From: Oreocharis arfaki
Taxonomy: Eukaryota > Chordata > Aves > Passeriformes > Paramythiidae
Length of the DNA stretch: 64,000 bases
NCBI GenBank assembly: GCA_013398015.1
Contig: VZRR01010414.1
Location: 248,001 to 312,000 of the forward strand
Direction: 5' to 3'
In this document: positions 26,301 through 41,300 of the stretch, piece by piece
Numbering within the stretch: the first letter of the stretch is position 1
Layout: each line of letters starts with the position of its first letter
The notes under the pieces: model-generated
Databases searched by the model: none
What the model was told of the DNA's origin: nothing
What the model saw: the letters and a program-made list of their open reading frames with translations, nothing else
Program-made: the position numbers and the translations under genes

Positions 26301-29300
26301 CTGAGAAATGAAGAAGCCAGCAAACAGCTGGAGGTATGTTGGTTGTTTTCCCTGAAGTAATTTGAGTAAAACGGGTAATAAAAAAATGCCTCATGCATGT
26401 CTTAGCTGGTAGGACTTGCATTGGGGTGAAAGTAATGATGTACTGCTGATAATCTAGGTGGTAAAAAAGGCAGATGGAAGTGTCATCCAACGAAGATGTT
26501 TACAGTTATAGGGCCTGTTCTTTCAAAGACTTATTTTTATCAGCAGGATTTTATGAAAGATTAAATACAAATACATAGACATACATACACATGTATTTCT
26601 TTCATATTTTGAAGCATAAAATAATTAGCCATCATTGCACAAATAATGCCACATATTTGGTAGCTTTAAAAATAGATGGAAGTGAATATGTCATGATACT
26701 GATGGGACTAGAACTGGAGCTAGCAAAATAGTACAGCAAAAATGAGATGGAAGGGGTGAAACTGATGTTGGTAGAATGTATGAAGGGATAGGTCTGTCTA
26801 TAGATAAAATGTTAGGAAGTAGTCTTACAGCAGATACAGCTTCTGATATTCCTGTGACTGGTGAGTGGGTGTTGACTGGCAAGAAGCTTGAGTCATACTT
26901 GTCCATGGGTAAAAGAAAAAAAAAGAAAAGAAAAAGAGTAGGCTAGGAAATAAGGGGTTCTTTATACATCAGAATTAACGTTTCTTCATGGTTTTTCTCC
27001 TATCTACAAATTAGAAAAAATAGCAACATTTCTGAAAACTTTTTAGATTCACTGTCAAGAACCGGAGGTACCACTTCAACTACTGTAATTCAGTTTGACA
27101 TGGGTCTATACCAGCAGTGTTTCTGCAGAGCAAGGTTTCATTCCCCTCCCATCCCAAGGGTTACCTCTGTTTGAAATGGGATGGCATGTAGTAGTTCCAG
27201 CCCCTTGTATCCAGTGGGTATACTCACTGTTGCAAGAAGTTCTCACTTCTGTTGTTCTCTTTAGTATATTGATTTCTGTGTTTCAGAGCTGAAATCCGAG
27301 TTTGTTTGGGTTTTGATTTTTCTCAAGATGAAGGACTGACCAATTTTTCCTCCTTGGTGTTCCTTACTGAGCACCCCACTGTAGCTCTTCAGTAATCGTT
27401 CTTCTTTATCTTCCTCCAGAACTGACAATTGTGTGGGCAGTTTACCTCTTGAAGTGCAAAGTATTATTTTGGAGGTGGGAAGAACAACAGCCTCTTTAGA
27501 GCTAATTCCCTTTACATGCCCCCACAAATGCATGCACCAACAACTGTTGTCATTGATTCCTTTCCCTAACTGATCTTGGATTCTTGAGTCTTTTTGCTGC
27601 TGTGAAGGTCTCAAACTTGATTTGGTTCTCACTAGAAAACCATTGTTGAACTTCAGTTTCTACCTAAGCAGCACTTAAATAAAGCTTGTGAGATAAATAT
27701 ATACAGTTAAAATTTGTGTGACAAAAGTTGACTGGTATTTTGGCATTTGTGTTTCTTGTAGTTAGAATAAATATAAAATCAGTTTCATCCAAAGTTGAAA
27801 GGAAAAGCTTCAGATAATAAAAATCATACTCATGATTTCTGTTGAGACATTGTCATACCAACAGACTGCACGTGTCCATCTGCAGAAAAAATATTTAGTG
27901 AACACTTGGGGCTTTACTGCATTATGAGTAGCAGTTCAGTGTTTCCATCAACTGAACTTTTGTATGTGTTTGATACTCACTGAACTTTACAAGTCTGTGA
28001 CTTCTTTTATTCTATCAGTTTTACCTATTCTGTTTTCTGAGTCATTAGCACTAGATCAGCTTCTTTTGTTCGCTGGAGTTTTTTTCTTCCTATTTGTTGT
28101 ACCTTCTTTTCTGCATATTAGCTTTTTGACTTGCATGGCTCTACTTCTCAAATGTGGGTTTTAGAACATCAAGTAAAATAACCGATTATTTTTTGTTTAC
28201 GTTCTTTCCCAGTGAGTGAGATTTAGCTGTTTTGGGTGTCTTTCATATACTAAAAACACTTAATTTACAAGTGTTTTGCATTCTGGTTTGTATTTAACTG
28301 TATCTAAGTAGAATTCAGTTATGACTGCTGTGTAGGTATTAATACATTACTTGCATAGATGTTTCTTACTAATGTATTGAAGGGAAGTAGAATACAGCAT
28401 TTCCAATATTTAAATAGAACACACTTTGTAATAATTTGCAGAAAAGCTAATGATGTTTTAGTGCAAGCAGTAAAATTGGTTTGGCTGTCAGAGGCAAGGT
28501 AAGGTGCTTGGTGATGATGTAGCTTCATCTTTTAAACATATCATAGATAGTTAACAACTGATCATTGTCTTGGTCATTCTGTTCTCTTATTTGGCGGTCT
28601 ATAAAAGATGTCAACTAGTAAATCAGCATTTGGATTATCTGTTAGAATGAGGAAATGTGAGCAATTAAAAATAAGTTTTGCTTTCCAAGTTTACTGTAAT
28701 GTAGCTACTGAAGTGCTTGGCATCACTCTCAGAGTATCTGAAGTATTTCATGACAGGTGGATACTTAACACCACTATCTACTGTAACCATTTCTTTGAAA
28801 CAGTGATTTAGCACAGGATATTAATCAACAGCTTTAAGCAGGAGCAGGTCAGAAAGCAGTACCAGTTTAGCTGGGACAGTATAGGGCTTGTTGTGGACAC
28901 TTCCTTGATGTTTTCTCAACATCTGTGGGGTCTCATTTTGCTGACATTAAACTGCTAATTTAAAGTGTGCTTGTGTATGTCTTGACAGTAGTTACAGCTT
29001 TGATTGCAGTGCAGAAACATGGACAGGATTATATATCTTAGCTTTTATCTTGTTTCTTCCTTGCAAAACACTTTCCTTAATAGATCATCACAGTTGGAAA
29101 TTCTCTGTCTTCCTAAAATGCATTAAACTATTGTTCCTTTCCTGTGTTCTGTTACGCTTATGCTTGTTGAGTGCTCAGTATGACCCTTCTGTCTTGGTAG
29201 ATGTGTGATTCCTGGATGAAATTCTGAACATACTGGTTCTCTGAATTAAAGCAGTTTTTGTGTTGTCATGCATAGGCATGGATTCTTAATTTTATTTTTT

Positions 29301-32300
29301 TTAAGTGCAGTAGATATCCACAGCTGCTCTGTTTTATATAGAATTTTGCATCAATGGTTATTACTGTTTCTCCCACCTGTTAAAATTGGTGCAGTTTTTT
29401 TTCTCAGAGATCATAAGGTTTGCTTTAATAATCACCACAGTTCCTGTTTTACTACCTTAGAAGTGCTGTCTTACCTGGTAACACCTGATAGCTGTAGCTA
29501 TTAAAGGCTAATTCAAAATAGAGGTGTCAACACAGCAAGAGGCCAGCCTTGTGTTAATATTTAAAAGACTTCTGAAGGAGACTCTTCAGTGTTTTTGAAG
29601 CTAAAATAAGTGCATTAAAAGGATTGATTAAATAAAAAGTAGGCTAAACACCTGATTGAAAAATAGGCTTGAAGGTTATACTGATTTCTCTTTCGAGTGT
29701 ACTGACAATCAAAGTGAGCTGACATTAGATTTTTCTTCAGAGTTCTAGGCAACTTGCATCCCGGTTCCATGAACAGTTTGTTGTACGTGAAGACCTAATG
29801 GGTTTGGCCATTGGCACTCATGGTGCTAATATTCAGCAAGCCAGAAAAGTCCCTGGAGTGACTGCCATTGATCTTGATGAAGATACTTGTACATTCCATA
29901 TTTATGGAGAGGTGAGTTCATTTCTTTATTGTTTCAGAAAATACCAGAAAGAAATAAGCAAACAAAAACCTTGGGGAAATGAATCTTGTTTCTTATACAT
30001 CTTTCTATTGTAGGATCAAGATGCAGTGAAAAAGGCAAGAAGTTACCTTGAATTTGCTGAAGATGTCATACAAGTCCCAAGGAATTTAGTAGGTATGTCA
30101 GCTCTGGGGGCTACCTCCGTGATAGTAAGGAAAAATGCCTTCACTGGAAGCAATGTGCTGATGTTGAAGTACGAGGCAGAATAGTGTATGGATAAAGCCA
30201 GAGAATTAATTACTTCCCCCAAACATGTCCAGGGATTAGTTCAGCTACACAACAGATGAATCTGCAGTCTCATCTTTTCCTAAGATATTTTAAATAATTT
30301 CTTTGATTTACATTTGTCTTTTTTCCCTGTCCTTTTAAGGTATGTTTAGAAGCAGCACTGTGGGATGAGCTAGGAGTTAGGTATCAGTGATGAAGAAAAT
30401 AGCCCCAAAAAATATAAAATACTTCCATTGCCAAACACTGAAAAAAGTCCTTAAGAACACATGCAACTCTTGTGTATGTGGAGAAATCTTTTAAGAAGCT
30501 TTTGATGCTACAAAGCAAAATAAAAATACATTATTTCATTCAGTAGATAAGAAAAGAACAGTGAAAATACTTTATGGTATAACATGGCCCTAAAAGCAAA
30601 TGCTTTAATAGGTTGTCAAGTAGTGTATGAAAGCTGGTGTTAAGGCAGTGTGAAATTCTGCAGTGGGACAAGTACTAAGAAAAGTGGCAGCTCAGCTCTG
30701 GAATTGATTAAAAGCAGTAGTTGTCCCTTCCCTACTCCCTTCTGGTTCTCTTGGTGATAAATGAAAATGATAAGCTGCCTTCATGGTTTTAGTTTGAGGT
30801 CTTAGAGTCTGTTTCTCTTTAGAACTAAGCAATTATATTTTTTGGCAGGTTTTCATTTCTGCTCTTAATTCTTGACCTGGATCTTTTAGAATATAACTTT
30901 GGCTGAACTGTATGTTATGTCTGAAATAAGCTGTGTTTAATAATTTGACTTTTAAAATTCCTAATAATTTGCTTTAAAAATGCAGAAGGCTTTTATTTAT
31001 ATATATGTACTGATTTTTTTTAACCTATGCAAACAACTGGCTTTTTCTATTTAATTATATTTTTAAAAAATTCAAACTGAACAAAAAAACCCAAGCAAAG
31101 AAACCCAGCCAAGATGTTATGTATTTTAGAAAGACTGTATGGAAATTTTTATTTTAAAATATTTGTGTGTGTCAAATCCTAACAAAAACTTCAATTGGAG
31201 TAACTGATGTAAATTGTGGAGGTTTGGGGGGTTTTGTTTAATTTACTTGAGTTTTTTAAAACACTATCAAGGTTTTTTTACATTTATTAGTAAACTGCTG
31301 TTCCATTTCCCAGTATTATATAATGAAATAAAGTACTTAGAAGTAGTTTTTGACACTCAGAACAGCCTTTGTCATTGAGGAGGAACTTACTGGCCATATT
31401 TTGTCATGTTTTCTGCAAATACTCATGCTAGAAAAGTTGAAACACAAAAATGAAAATTTGTTTAGCTTTGAATGATAGGAACAATAGGAGTCTGTTGTGA
31501 CTAAAAGTGGTGTTTAATTTGTTCTTCATGGATTAGTTGTATCAGACAAACAGTAGCTGTTATGCACTTGGGGTTTTTTACCTCTATTTTAGTGACATGC
31601 CTATGAAAAAAGATCATGTTTCAAGTTTTCCAGCAGTTTGTTAAATGAAAATACTTTTTTTTTGTTACATGCAGAAAATGCCTTTGACATCACTCTTTTA
31701 AGCTTTTCTTGAAAGCTGTGGTTGAAGGATATGGCCCTCCCTCATCACGTCCCAAGCAGCTGAGTTTTCCTGCCAGTTTGCAGACAGCACTTGTTTTGCT
31801 GAGATTGGAGAGAACTAAATTTTCATTTTCCTTGTCTCACACTAGAATGTCTGCTTCAGAAGATACATGTCTGCATTACTGGCATTGCAGTATAATTTAT
31901 TTCCATTTTTATCTTTGAATTTTTAGTGAATTGTAAACTACTGGCAAAAATGTCTAAACTCAGTTTTAGTGAATTTTACATGTGCCTGAAACAGTATCTT
32001 TGTTAGTATTCAACTAAAATTTTGTAAATGAACTAAGTTTTGCTTACACAAGGAGTAGTTACAGCAAATATTAGGGCACTGTAAAGGATTTTTTTGTGTT
32101 TTGGTTGGATATTTTAAATGCAAACAGCAATGTTTGTAATTCACTTAGGTCATTTTAAACCTACCAAAGCAGAGCCAAATAAGCATTCAAGGTACTGGGT
32201 ATTTCTGTGATCCATGTGTGTTATAAGTTAACACCACAACCTTATGTGGATATTATAGTTTGTGGCTTGTTAACTGAATCTTTGTTGTAGGGGATTTAGG

Positions 32301-35300
32301 CATTTTGGACAAGTTCTTGCACTGGTACTTAAATGGTCTTGTCTAATTAGAGTATAGCAATACTCTCTGGTTTGGAGGAAAACCATAAAGATGGAATGTT
32401 CTGTATGTTCTTTCTGTAGGAAAAGTAATAGGAAAAAATGGAAAACTGATTCAGGAGATAGTGGACAAATCTGGTGTTGTAAGAGTGAGAATTGAAGCTG
32501 AAAATGATAAAAATATTCCACAAGAAGAGGTATGTTTTCAGTTACTATAATTTTTCTTTATGTTAATTGATCATATTCTGCCCAATGGCAAAATCTGTTC
32601 TTCCTTGTATCTCTGTAGTGGTAAGATAAAGTGTTGATTAATGTGTGTTTTCTGATGGATTCTGTCTTTTCCAATTAATGCTATGGGGCATTTTTATATA
32701 AATTTGACCTACCTGTTTTAGAAAAATGCTTTGTGAAGTCTATTGGTGGTGAACCTTCTTAGAGATTTCATGTTGTTCCTGTGGGAGCAATCACATTTCC
32801 CAGCATGTGCTAGGCTGTAAATCCATATATGTGTAACTTGCTGGTTTCATTCATTGGTCAGCTTTGAGTTTGATTTCTTAGGTTTTTACCAGGTTTAATT
32901 TTTCATTAGCAATTTCTTATGTTGAAATGAAAAACCTGTGCTTTATGTTAAATCTCTCTTTTTAGAAAATATTATCTAGGTTCACAATAGCCTGTAAATT
33001 GTAACCTAAAGAAAAAATGAGCATGAACGTTGTGAAACTCCAGGTTTGCACAGGAAGGATGTCAGCCTTGTAAAGGGCCTGAATGAAGTCTCAAACATTG
33101 TAATTTGAGTTACTGCTGTGTGGGGCTGCATTGAGGGGCAAGGTTGCAGGTATGCAAAAAAACTTAAAGCATGAAGGTTTTAACATCTGGATACAAAAAA
33201 ACCTCCCTGCAGTTTCAGACATGAAATGTGCTTAAAGAAAACTGAACCGCCTTTAATTTACCTCAAAATCCAAGCATATACCACTTAAGGACCTTTGATA
33301 CTTGGGATGAGATATGAAATATGTTTTCTGGAACCTTTATGTTCTTGCTTTAGTAGTTATTTCTTCTTCTGTTTTATTACTGGGAGACTTAGTGAAAACC
33401 CACAATCCAATTTCCATCTTTCTGTAAAGGGTGGCTAAGCAATTAAGTAAGGGCTTTTTACTATTTTACTAGTTTCACATCTGTCTGAAAAGGTAAAATG
33501 GTCAATATTTAGACTTAAAGGTTTCGGTGGTCTATTGTGTTTCATTTCTAATGACAAATTCCTGCAGCATAAGATGGAATTAGTTTAATAAGCAAGAGGG
33601 TGCTGCTATTGCTGCAGGCTAGAGAATCACAGAAGGGTAAAAGAGCCAGTACCCATGGCTGCAGGGAGTATGTCTGGCTTCCTTTTTTTTTAAATTCTGA
33701 CTTGAAAAAGCTGATTTGCTTACATTTGTCTGTCCAAAAATGCAGCTTTTAAGGATTATCTTGAAAGGTCTTTTTTACCTATCAAGCTCTGCATTCATTC
33801 TTCTGTTTTACCTGTTAATGACATATCTAATACTGGCATTGCTTGCACTGCTTCATGTGTTAGTTGTGTCATACCAGGTGCAATACAGAAACCTGAGATC
33901 AGACTTCAGCAGGTAAGAGTTAGTACTTGTAAATTGAATGCAGCCTTATTTCAGCTATGAAATACAAAGAATCTTCCCATGTGTGAATTTGGATATTGCA
34001 GCCCTTCTTTGTGTAGTAGAACAGTAGTTCAGTTAAATTTTAATACATCATTTGGTTCTTTTTATGTGACTGAGATGTTCGAATACTTCCCGTTAGTTTC
34101 TAGTGCAGTTTTATACATCCCATAATTTTGTAGCGGGCTATCTTCAGGCTTTTGAGATTTTTTAAATGGGATAGGTACTGTTTGTTACAGTAATACGTAT
34201 TATTTTTATCTCTAGTTTTATTATGCATGTGAGGTCTGCTCAGAATTCCCCACTGCAGCCAAGTCGAACATAGTTACTTTTGCTTTGAAGAGAAAAATAA
34301 GGTTCAATAAATAAGCACTTTGGTGCTTTTGTATGGCTGAAATTGCTTGACATAGTTACCAGCTCATATTCTTAATAGCTGGCATTATATACCTTGAATC
34401 CACTGCCAAAAGCAACAGCAAACCATTTCCTTAAATGCCCTTTTAAATCATTTGTCTTGTCATCGTTTAATAATTGATACTGTGAGCCAGTTAATGCCAG
34501 TTTAGTAGAAATTTCACTGTTCTTTATCAGGTTGTATAAAATATTTATGAAACTTAAAATACCCCAGATAATAAAACATTTCAGTCAACAATGCCTGTGG
34601 CTAAAGAATTTCTAATGTTCATGAAATTTAGTGTTAATGTTGAGGTTCCTTAGAGGACTGTGTCTATATTATTTTTTCTGGTTACTTAATGTAGATGTAT
34701 AAGGTCTAATGTAAGGTTTTTGTATGTAAAAGAAAGGGAGTGGGGAAGAAAGCCAAATAAGACCTTAAAAGTGGAGACATGTTACAGACTGGCCACTCTT
34801 GGGGAACCTCAGCATATTGTACTTTTATTTTTTAAGACAATTGTGTGTAAAATCATTTCACTTCTGCAGTTAACTTTCCTTTGGAGTGCAGTTCTGTGAA
34901 GATTTTTTGTACAGTGAAAATCAAAGGCTTCTTTAGAAGAAAGGATGAGATAACAAAACAATATTTGAGATAATGCAGTTAGGTGTGCCAGGCTCTGGGC
35001 AGTGGCATGGGCTTCAGCAGCTGAGTGTTGGAGATGCTCAGGTGACCTTTTGCAGTCCGCAGTGAAGCTTCCCCTGCCTGGGTGAGGCTGCAGCTGCTGG
35101 AACAGTCCGGTTCCCTCCTTGGGCCTGTGTGGGCTGCACTCACACCTCTGAAATGTTGCATGGACCTATCTTCGTGTCAGAAGTTTTGGTGTGGAAATTG
35201 TCCTTGTATTGCTAAGGTTTGCTTTGTTTTCCACGCAGTGAGGCCCTTTTAGATAGATATCTCTCTTTTTTTTTTTGCCTGCTTTGGCTGCCTAAGTTAT

Positions 35301-38300
35301 TCTTCAGGTGTTTTGTCTCCACATGTCATAATTTCAGACTTTAGAATTTCCAGATTTGTATTTTCCATGTATTTGTTGACTCGCTTAACATGCTTGAAGG
35401 GTGGAAGAACTGTAAGTTAGAAATCATCACCTGAAGTACTAACTCTTTCTTGAGTATTTTTTGGCTTTCTCTTTATGATTGTAGAGATCATCAAGAAGGA
35501 TCAGGTTTTGTTTTATGACACAATATTAATTTGATTTACTTTTTTAAAAGATCAAAGGTAGACCAGAAGCAGCTGGTGTGAGAGAATGGATGTGATCAGC
35601 AAAGGTGGTATTATTTTGAAGGGAGGAAATATAAAGTACTCTAAATTGCCTCTTTTTCACTTGTTTAGAAAAATAAATGTTGGCATTGTGATGCAAATTA
35701 TCTAAATCTGCTTATTTAGAAAGCTCTTTGCATAAAAAGAATTAGACTACGCGATGTAGTCAATATCAGAATTTAAATATACTGTTGTCTCACTTTTTAA
35801 TTTAGCCTTATGCATGGTATGAGAATTGTTTTCAAGTTTTACAGTAATAAGTTTGGTTCTCTTCAGAATTCAGTGCCTAATCAATAACCAGAGACTATTG
35901 TTACTGTGTTTTAGGGCATGGTACCATTTGTGTTTGTAGGAACCAAGGATAGCATCACTAATGCAACTGTTCTTCTGGATTATCATCTTAATTATTTAAA
36001 GGTGAGGATAATGATGCTGCTTTACCACTGATTTTTTTCTGTCGTTACTTAAGATGGTAACAGTGTGATGATGATAATCTGTTCAGGCCCTAAAGCTGTT
36101 GAAAAATTGGTATTATAACAGGTTTTCTGTCTAAAAATTGAATGTTTTTAATAAAAGGGTAATTTTTCTGAAGGATGGGATGACAAACAACTCTTTTCAG
36201 AATGCAAATTACAAAAGAGTTAGAAAATAAATAAAAAATCTACCCCAAAATGTGCTGCTAACTTTATATATTAGGGAGTAATCAGTCCTTCGTGCAGCTG
36301 CAAAGCAAACAGCCTTCCATGCCCAATCTTTACATGTAGAGTGGGCTTTTTTTTTAATGCAAAAACACTAAACTACTTTTTTCTGTAGTGAATTGACATT
36401 TCATACCTGAGTGTGTTTTGTAGGGAACTCAGCTTTACATGTTGTGTTTGCCTCTTGGCTCCATAACTTCCCCAGTAGTCTGTGATGCATCTGTTATACA
36501 GGGAGCAAAAAATATCCCACATTATTGCTTATAGTTACTTCTGCCTGTGGTGGTTGTGGCCAGGTGCTCAATCTTTGATGGCAGGGCGAGATCTAAGAGT
36601 AAGGACTGCTTTGAGTTCATTCAGTTAAATAAAGTCTTGCATCTCTTCTGAAGCCTTCAGACCATTCATGATTTGATACATGTCCAGTCAGTGCAGTAGC
36701 TATCAGTGAATCTTTTAGAATGCTGAAATTTCCATACATTGTTAAACTTCTCAGTACAGGTAATCAAAGAAGTTAGGAGAAGAAACAACTCTTGTTTTCT
36801 TACCTTCTCAGTCGCTTTACCTTTTAATCCTACTTTTGTGACTGTTCTGGAGCGGAGGTACAGCAGCTCTGCACCTGTCACAAGGTAGAGACAGAGAAGG
36901 ACAAGATGAAAACTAGTACTAAAAATCAAATTCCTTTCTTGCATGCTCACTAAGATTTGAGAAGGTATTTGTGGTTTAAACTTCCTTGGCTGCCTAAAAT
37001 GGGTACTTGCATGTGAGTCAGTACTTAAATGGGTACTGACATGGTAGTGGAAAGTGTTTGATAGCCCAGCAATTCTATTTTAGATTGATCAGTTCATTGT
37101 AAGCTATAGTCACTTTTTTTTAGTGCTCTCCAACCTTCCTGAACAGAAGGTCACAAATAAGTGTTCATCAGTCTGTGTGATAACCACTGGATAGATTCTT
37201 ATCTTGGAGGTTTTATCTTGGCCTTCTCATCCCATTAAACAAAAACACACAAAATGTTGTTATCTTAGTGGCCTGTTGCCTTATAATTCAGAGTAATGTC
37301 CTCCAGTTCACTGAGAAGAAATGGGACGGATTTGTTCCTCTAAGATTTTCATGTTTTTATGCCTCCAGGCAAAGATTATTAAGGAAACTTTTTGTAAAAG
37401 ATACCTAGTAGTGCATCAAAATCAAATGTACTGTATCAGCTCAGAGTCATGAACTTCTCTATAAAACGAAGAAAGCAGTCTTAGCTGGAGTGACTGTAGT
37501 GAATTTTCAGGATCTTGAGAGGAAAGACTAATACCAGGATTCACAGCCCCAGACTACAGGAAGGCGGACTTTGGCCTGTTCAGGAATCTACTTGGAAGAA
37601 TCCAATAGGATACGTTCCTGGAAGGAGAACAGGTTTGGAAGAGCTGGCTCTTAAAGCATCACCTTCTCCAAACTCAAGAATAGTCCATCTTGATATGCAG
37701 GTGGTCTCACAAAAGAGACAGGAGGTCTGCAGGGGTCAAACAAGGAGCCTGTGGCTAAATTAATATTAAAAAAACCCAAGGATACAAGGAGTAAAGGAAG
37801 GATAGGTGACACAGGAGTATAAAGACACAATTTGAGTGTGCAGGGATGAGTTTGGGAAAGCTGAGGTCTATCTCAAGTTGAATATGACAAGGGATGTGAA
37901 GGGAAACAGGAAGGGCTTCTACAGGTGTATTGGCGGCAAAAGGAATACCAAAGAAAACGCGGCCATGCTGCTGGATGGAGGAGGGGACTTGCTCACAAAA
38001 GAGAAGGATGAGGTACTGAATGTCATCCTTAGTTTTGGTTTTTTGATTTATAAGATTTGTCCTAAGGAACACCAGCCCCGTGATACCAATAGGAGAGTCT
38101 GGAGGAACAAAGACGTCTTCTTCCCTAAAGGAAGATTGAGTTTGGGAACATCTTGAGGGGGAGAGAAGGGATGTACACCAAGTCAGTGGGACCTGATGGA
38201 ATGAATCCCTGCGTGCTGCCGCATCTTATCAAAGTCCTAGCTGGACTAGGTGACCTGCAGAGGACCCAGTATCACAATGAAACTTCCATCAGTAGTTTTC

Positions 38301-41300
38301 TCCCTAATTAAAAAAAAAAAGAAAAGGTGATTGCCACGCTGATGTGAGCTAGATAACATCTGAAACTGTCAAAGGTAGTCCATGAATATGAGTTACTGTA
38401 TCTCTTTTCCCTAATTGTATGTGGTGCCTCTGTGCGTGAGTTACAGGACTTTGCTCTCTATGCTTTTATGCTTCCTCCCGTCCCTCATACTGTTCATTAT
38501 CATTATGCAGAGTTTAACAGCAGAGTGCCTTTTTATGAAACAATACTGTTACATCAGAATTGATTAATAACTTTGATATTTGTTACGTGCAGCAGTGTAA
38601 GGAGCTTGTGTTCCAATGTGAGTGCTTTTTCTTGATACATGTTTGAGACAAACCTCCACTTGTCAACTGTGCCACAGGGAGAATTGTGTTGGTAGCACAC
38701 AGATTTGAACATTTGAAAGTCTTTCTGTTAAACAATTTATTCTCAAAGCTGAATTGCTGTTTGAGTATTAAATAGATGATCAGTTGCAATACTTGAGTGT
38801 ATTTTCTTTCTGAGACCTGCATGTCTGCACGTGCAGATGGTTAAATAGTGGTTGTACGTGACTTGCTGGGCTTGTTTGCACAGGAAGTGGACCAGCTGCG
38901 TTTGGAAAGATTGCAAATTGATGAGCAACTGCGGCAGATCGGAGCCACTTCCAGGCCCCCCTCGAACCGCACGGACAAGGACAAGGGGTACATGACCGAC
39001 GATGGGCCGGGCCTCGGCCGCGGCAGCCGGCCCTACAGGAACCGCGGCCACAGCCGGCGTGGGCCGGGCTATGCTTCAGGTACGCACCTGCAAGGACACT
39101 TGCAGTTCTCACAGTGGCCTGCTGACCACTTGATTTCTTGAAAAAGGCTGGACTTAGAACTGTTAAAAATGCGGTTAATACTGAGTATAAATATTTGAAG
39201 ATTATATAGAGCTTTATGCTGTAGAAGATACTCCAAAGTGTAGTGCTTTCCTGTAATCTACACTTATTTCCATGCAGTTCCTTCTTACAGCATGCTTCTC
39301 TCTTCTACGTTATGGAGGATATCTAGTTATTCCCTAACTCCTTAGGGCAAGGATTGTTACTTTATCTATATTTTGAACAATTCCTAACAATAAAGTCTCA
39401 GTTTTCATTTAAGCCTGTGTGAATGTATCCTAATATAAATATTTATAGGTGAAAATACTGTGCAGCTCAATTTACAGAAAAGCTATTTTCTTCGTATTAA
39501 ATTGAACTTTTATGGTTTTAGTAGACCATAGTCACCAAAATAGCATGCTCCTCTTTGAAACCTTGGATAATTCATTAATGAATAGTTTTCCAGATTGTGC
39601 TTCTTCAGAGCAATCTGTTACTTCATTATCCATGATGTAGGTCAGCTGGTGTTTGTCCTGACTGAAAGGCCTGTTGTGTGAGCTTTATAAGAAAATGTTA
39701 GCTTGCATTCTGCATAATACAAAATTAATGTTTTTGTGATGATTACTATTTTTAGAAGATGTGAACTCACCTTCCTAATAATATGGGTTGTGGGGGGAAA
39801 AAATGGGGAAAGAACCAGTTTTTGTCAAGTAAGGTGATCTATTAACTGGAAAAATTGTAATGGCCATTTACTTGATTTGATACATTTCTAGCATTTTGAC
39901 TTTGTTCTCTGCTTTTGTAGTCTGTTACAGGCTGTTTCATGATGGAATTTTTTTCTTTTCATAGATGAGTTGCAGTGGTGAGAGGAGACAGGACAGGTTA
40001 TATACAGAACTTTCAGTTTTAGAAATATGAAGGAGTCCAGTCTATTGCACCTATGTTTTACTAGACTTTTATTACATTTTATAGTATGTTCAATAATCTG
40101 TTGATATACTGATAACACCAATTTTAAGCATGTGGCACACTTATTTAGCCTTAAACACAACTGAGTTTTGCTTGTCTCGAATTTAGAGAAGTAATATATA
40201 TTATGCACCTTTCTGTATTATGTATGTTATGAAGGTTGAGAGGCAAAAAAATCCCAAAACTGCTTATTAACAAAAAAAAAGAAGAATTTTAAATATATAC
40301 ATTTTGCATTCTACTATAGTAATTTCATGCTAAGCTACACTGGCGTGTTTGGATTTTTTTCATCCTCTTAATAGGAACTAATTCTGAAGCATCAAATGCT
40401 TCTGAAACAGAGTCTGACCACAGAGATGAGCTGAGCGATTGGTCGGCGGCCCCGGCAGAGGAGGAGCGGGACAATTACCTGCGCAGGGGGGACGGGCGGA
40501 GGCGCGGCGGCGGCGCCAGAGGCCAAGGCGGGAGGGGGCGCGGAGGATTCAAAGGTAAATGGAGACTCCTTTTGGGAACAGGTGTCAGTGTGGGAATCCT
40601 AAAGCAAGCTCACTTCTGCCAGCTGCTCCTTTTTGCATGTGCTCCGACCTCCCCACCTGCTGGCCTCTTCTGACTTCACTTCCTCAGTCTTTCGAATGGA
40701 GTATTTCGTTCTAGATGTGTTGAACGTCAAGCAGAGGGGAACAATTCTTTTTGACCTGCTTTATTTTGGGGGAGTTTCCTCTATCATTTGTTTTCCTAAA
40801 ATACCTCCTAACTCAAGTTTGTGGTCTGTGCCATCACAAATTCTAGTTTGTCTGTAGATACAGAAAAATCTTTTAAAATCTTTGTTACTTGTTCAGCTGT
40901 CCGTATTGACATCTTCTTGTATTTGACTTTCATGGAACAGGATAATATTGTAATTTACGTGTTCAATGGAAAGGACCAGGCAAAAGTAAGATGGAAGAAG
41001 TTTATAAAGTTAAATATATATATTTGAACATACGGTGTTTCATTATATTTATTTGTTTAAATACTTTCATCTGCAGCTCTGCTTATTTCTTGAAATGTGT
41101 TTTTCAAAGTATGGGTGCTGCTTAATAAGATTTTTGTAGGAAGGTAATGTGTAATTTAGGAAGTTTATAAGCCATTAAAAAATGTAAAGATCTTAAACAT
41201 TACTAATTGTGTACTTCTCTTATTTGGTTACTCGTTTTGAGAAGTGTTTTTTCTTCAGTCAGCAATCAGTCTATTTTAAATTGTGGTGGTTTTAAACACT

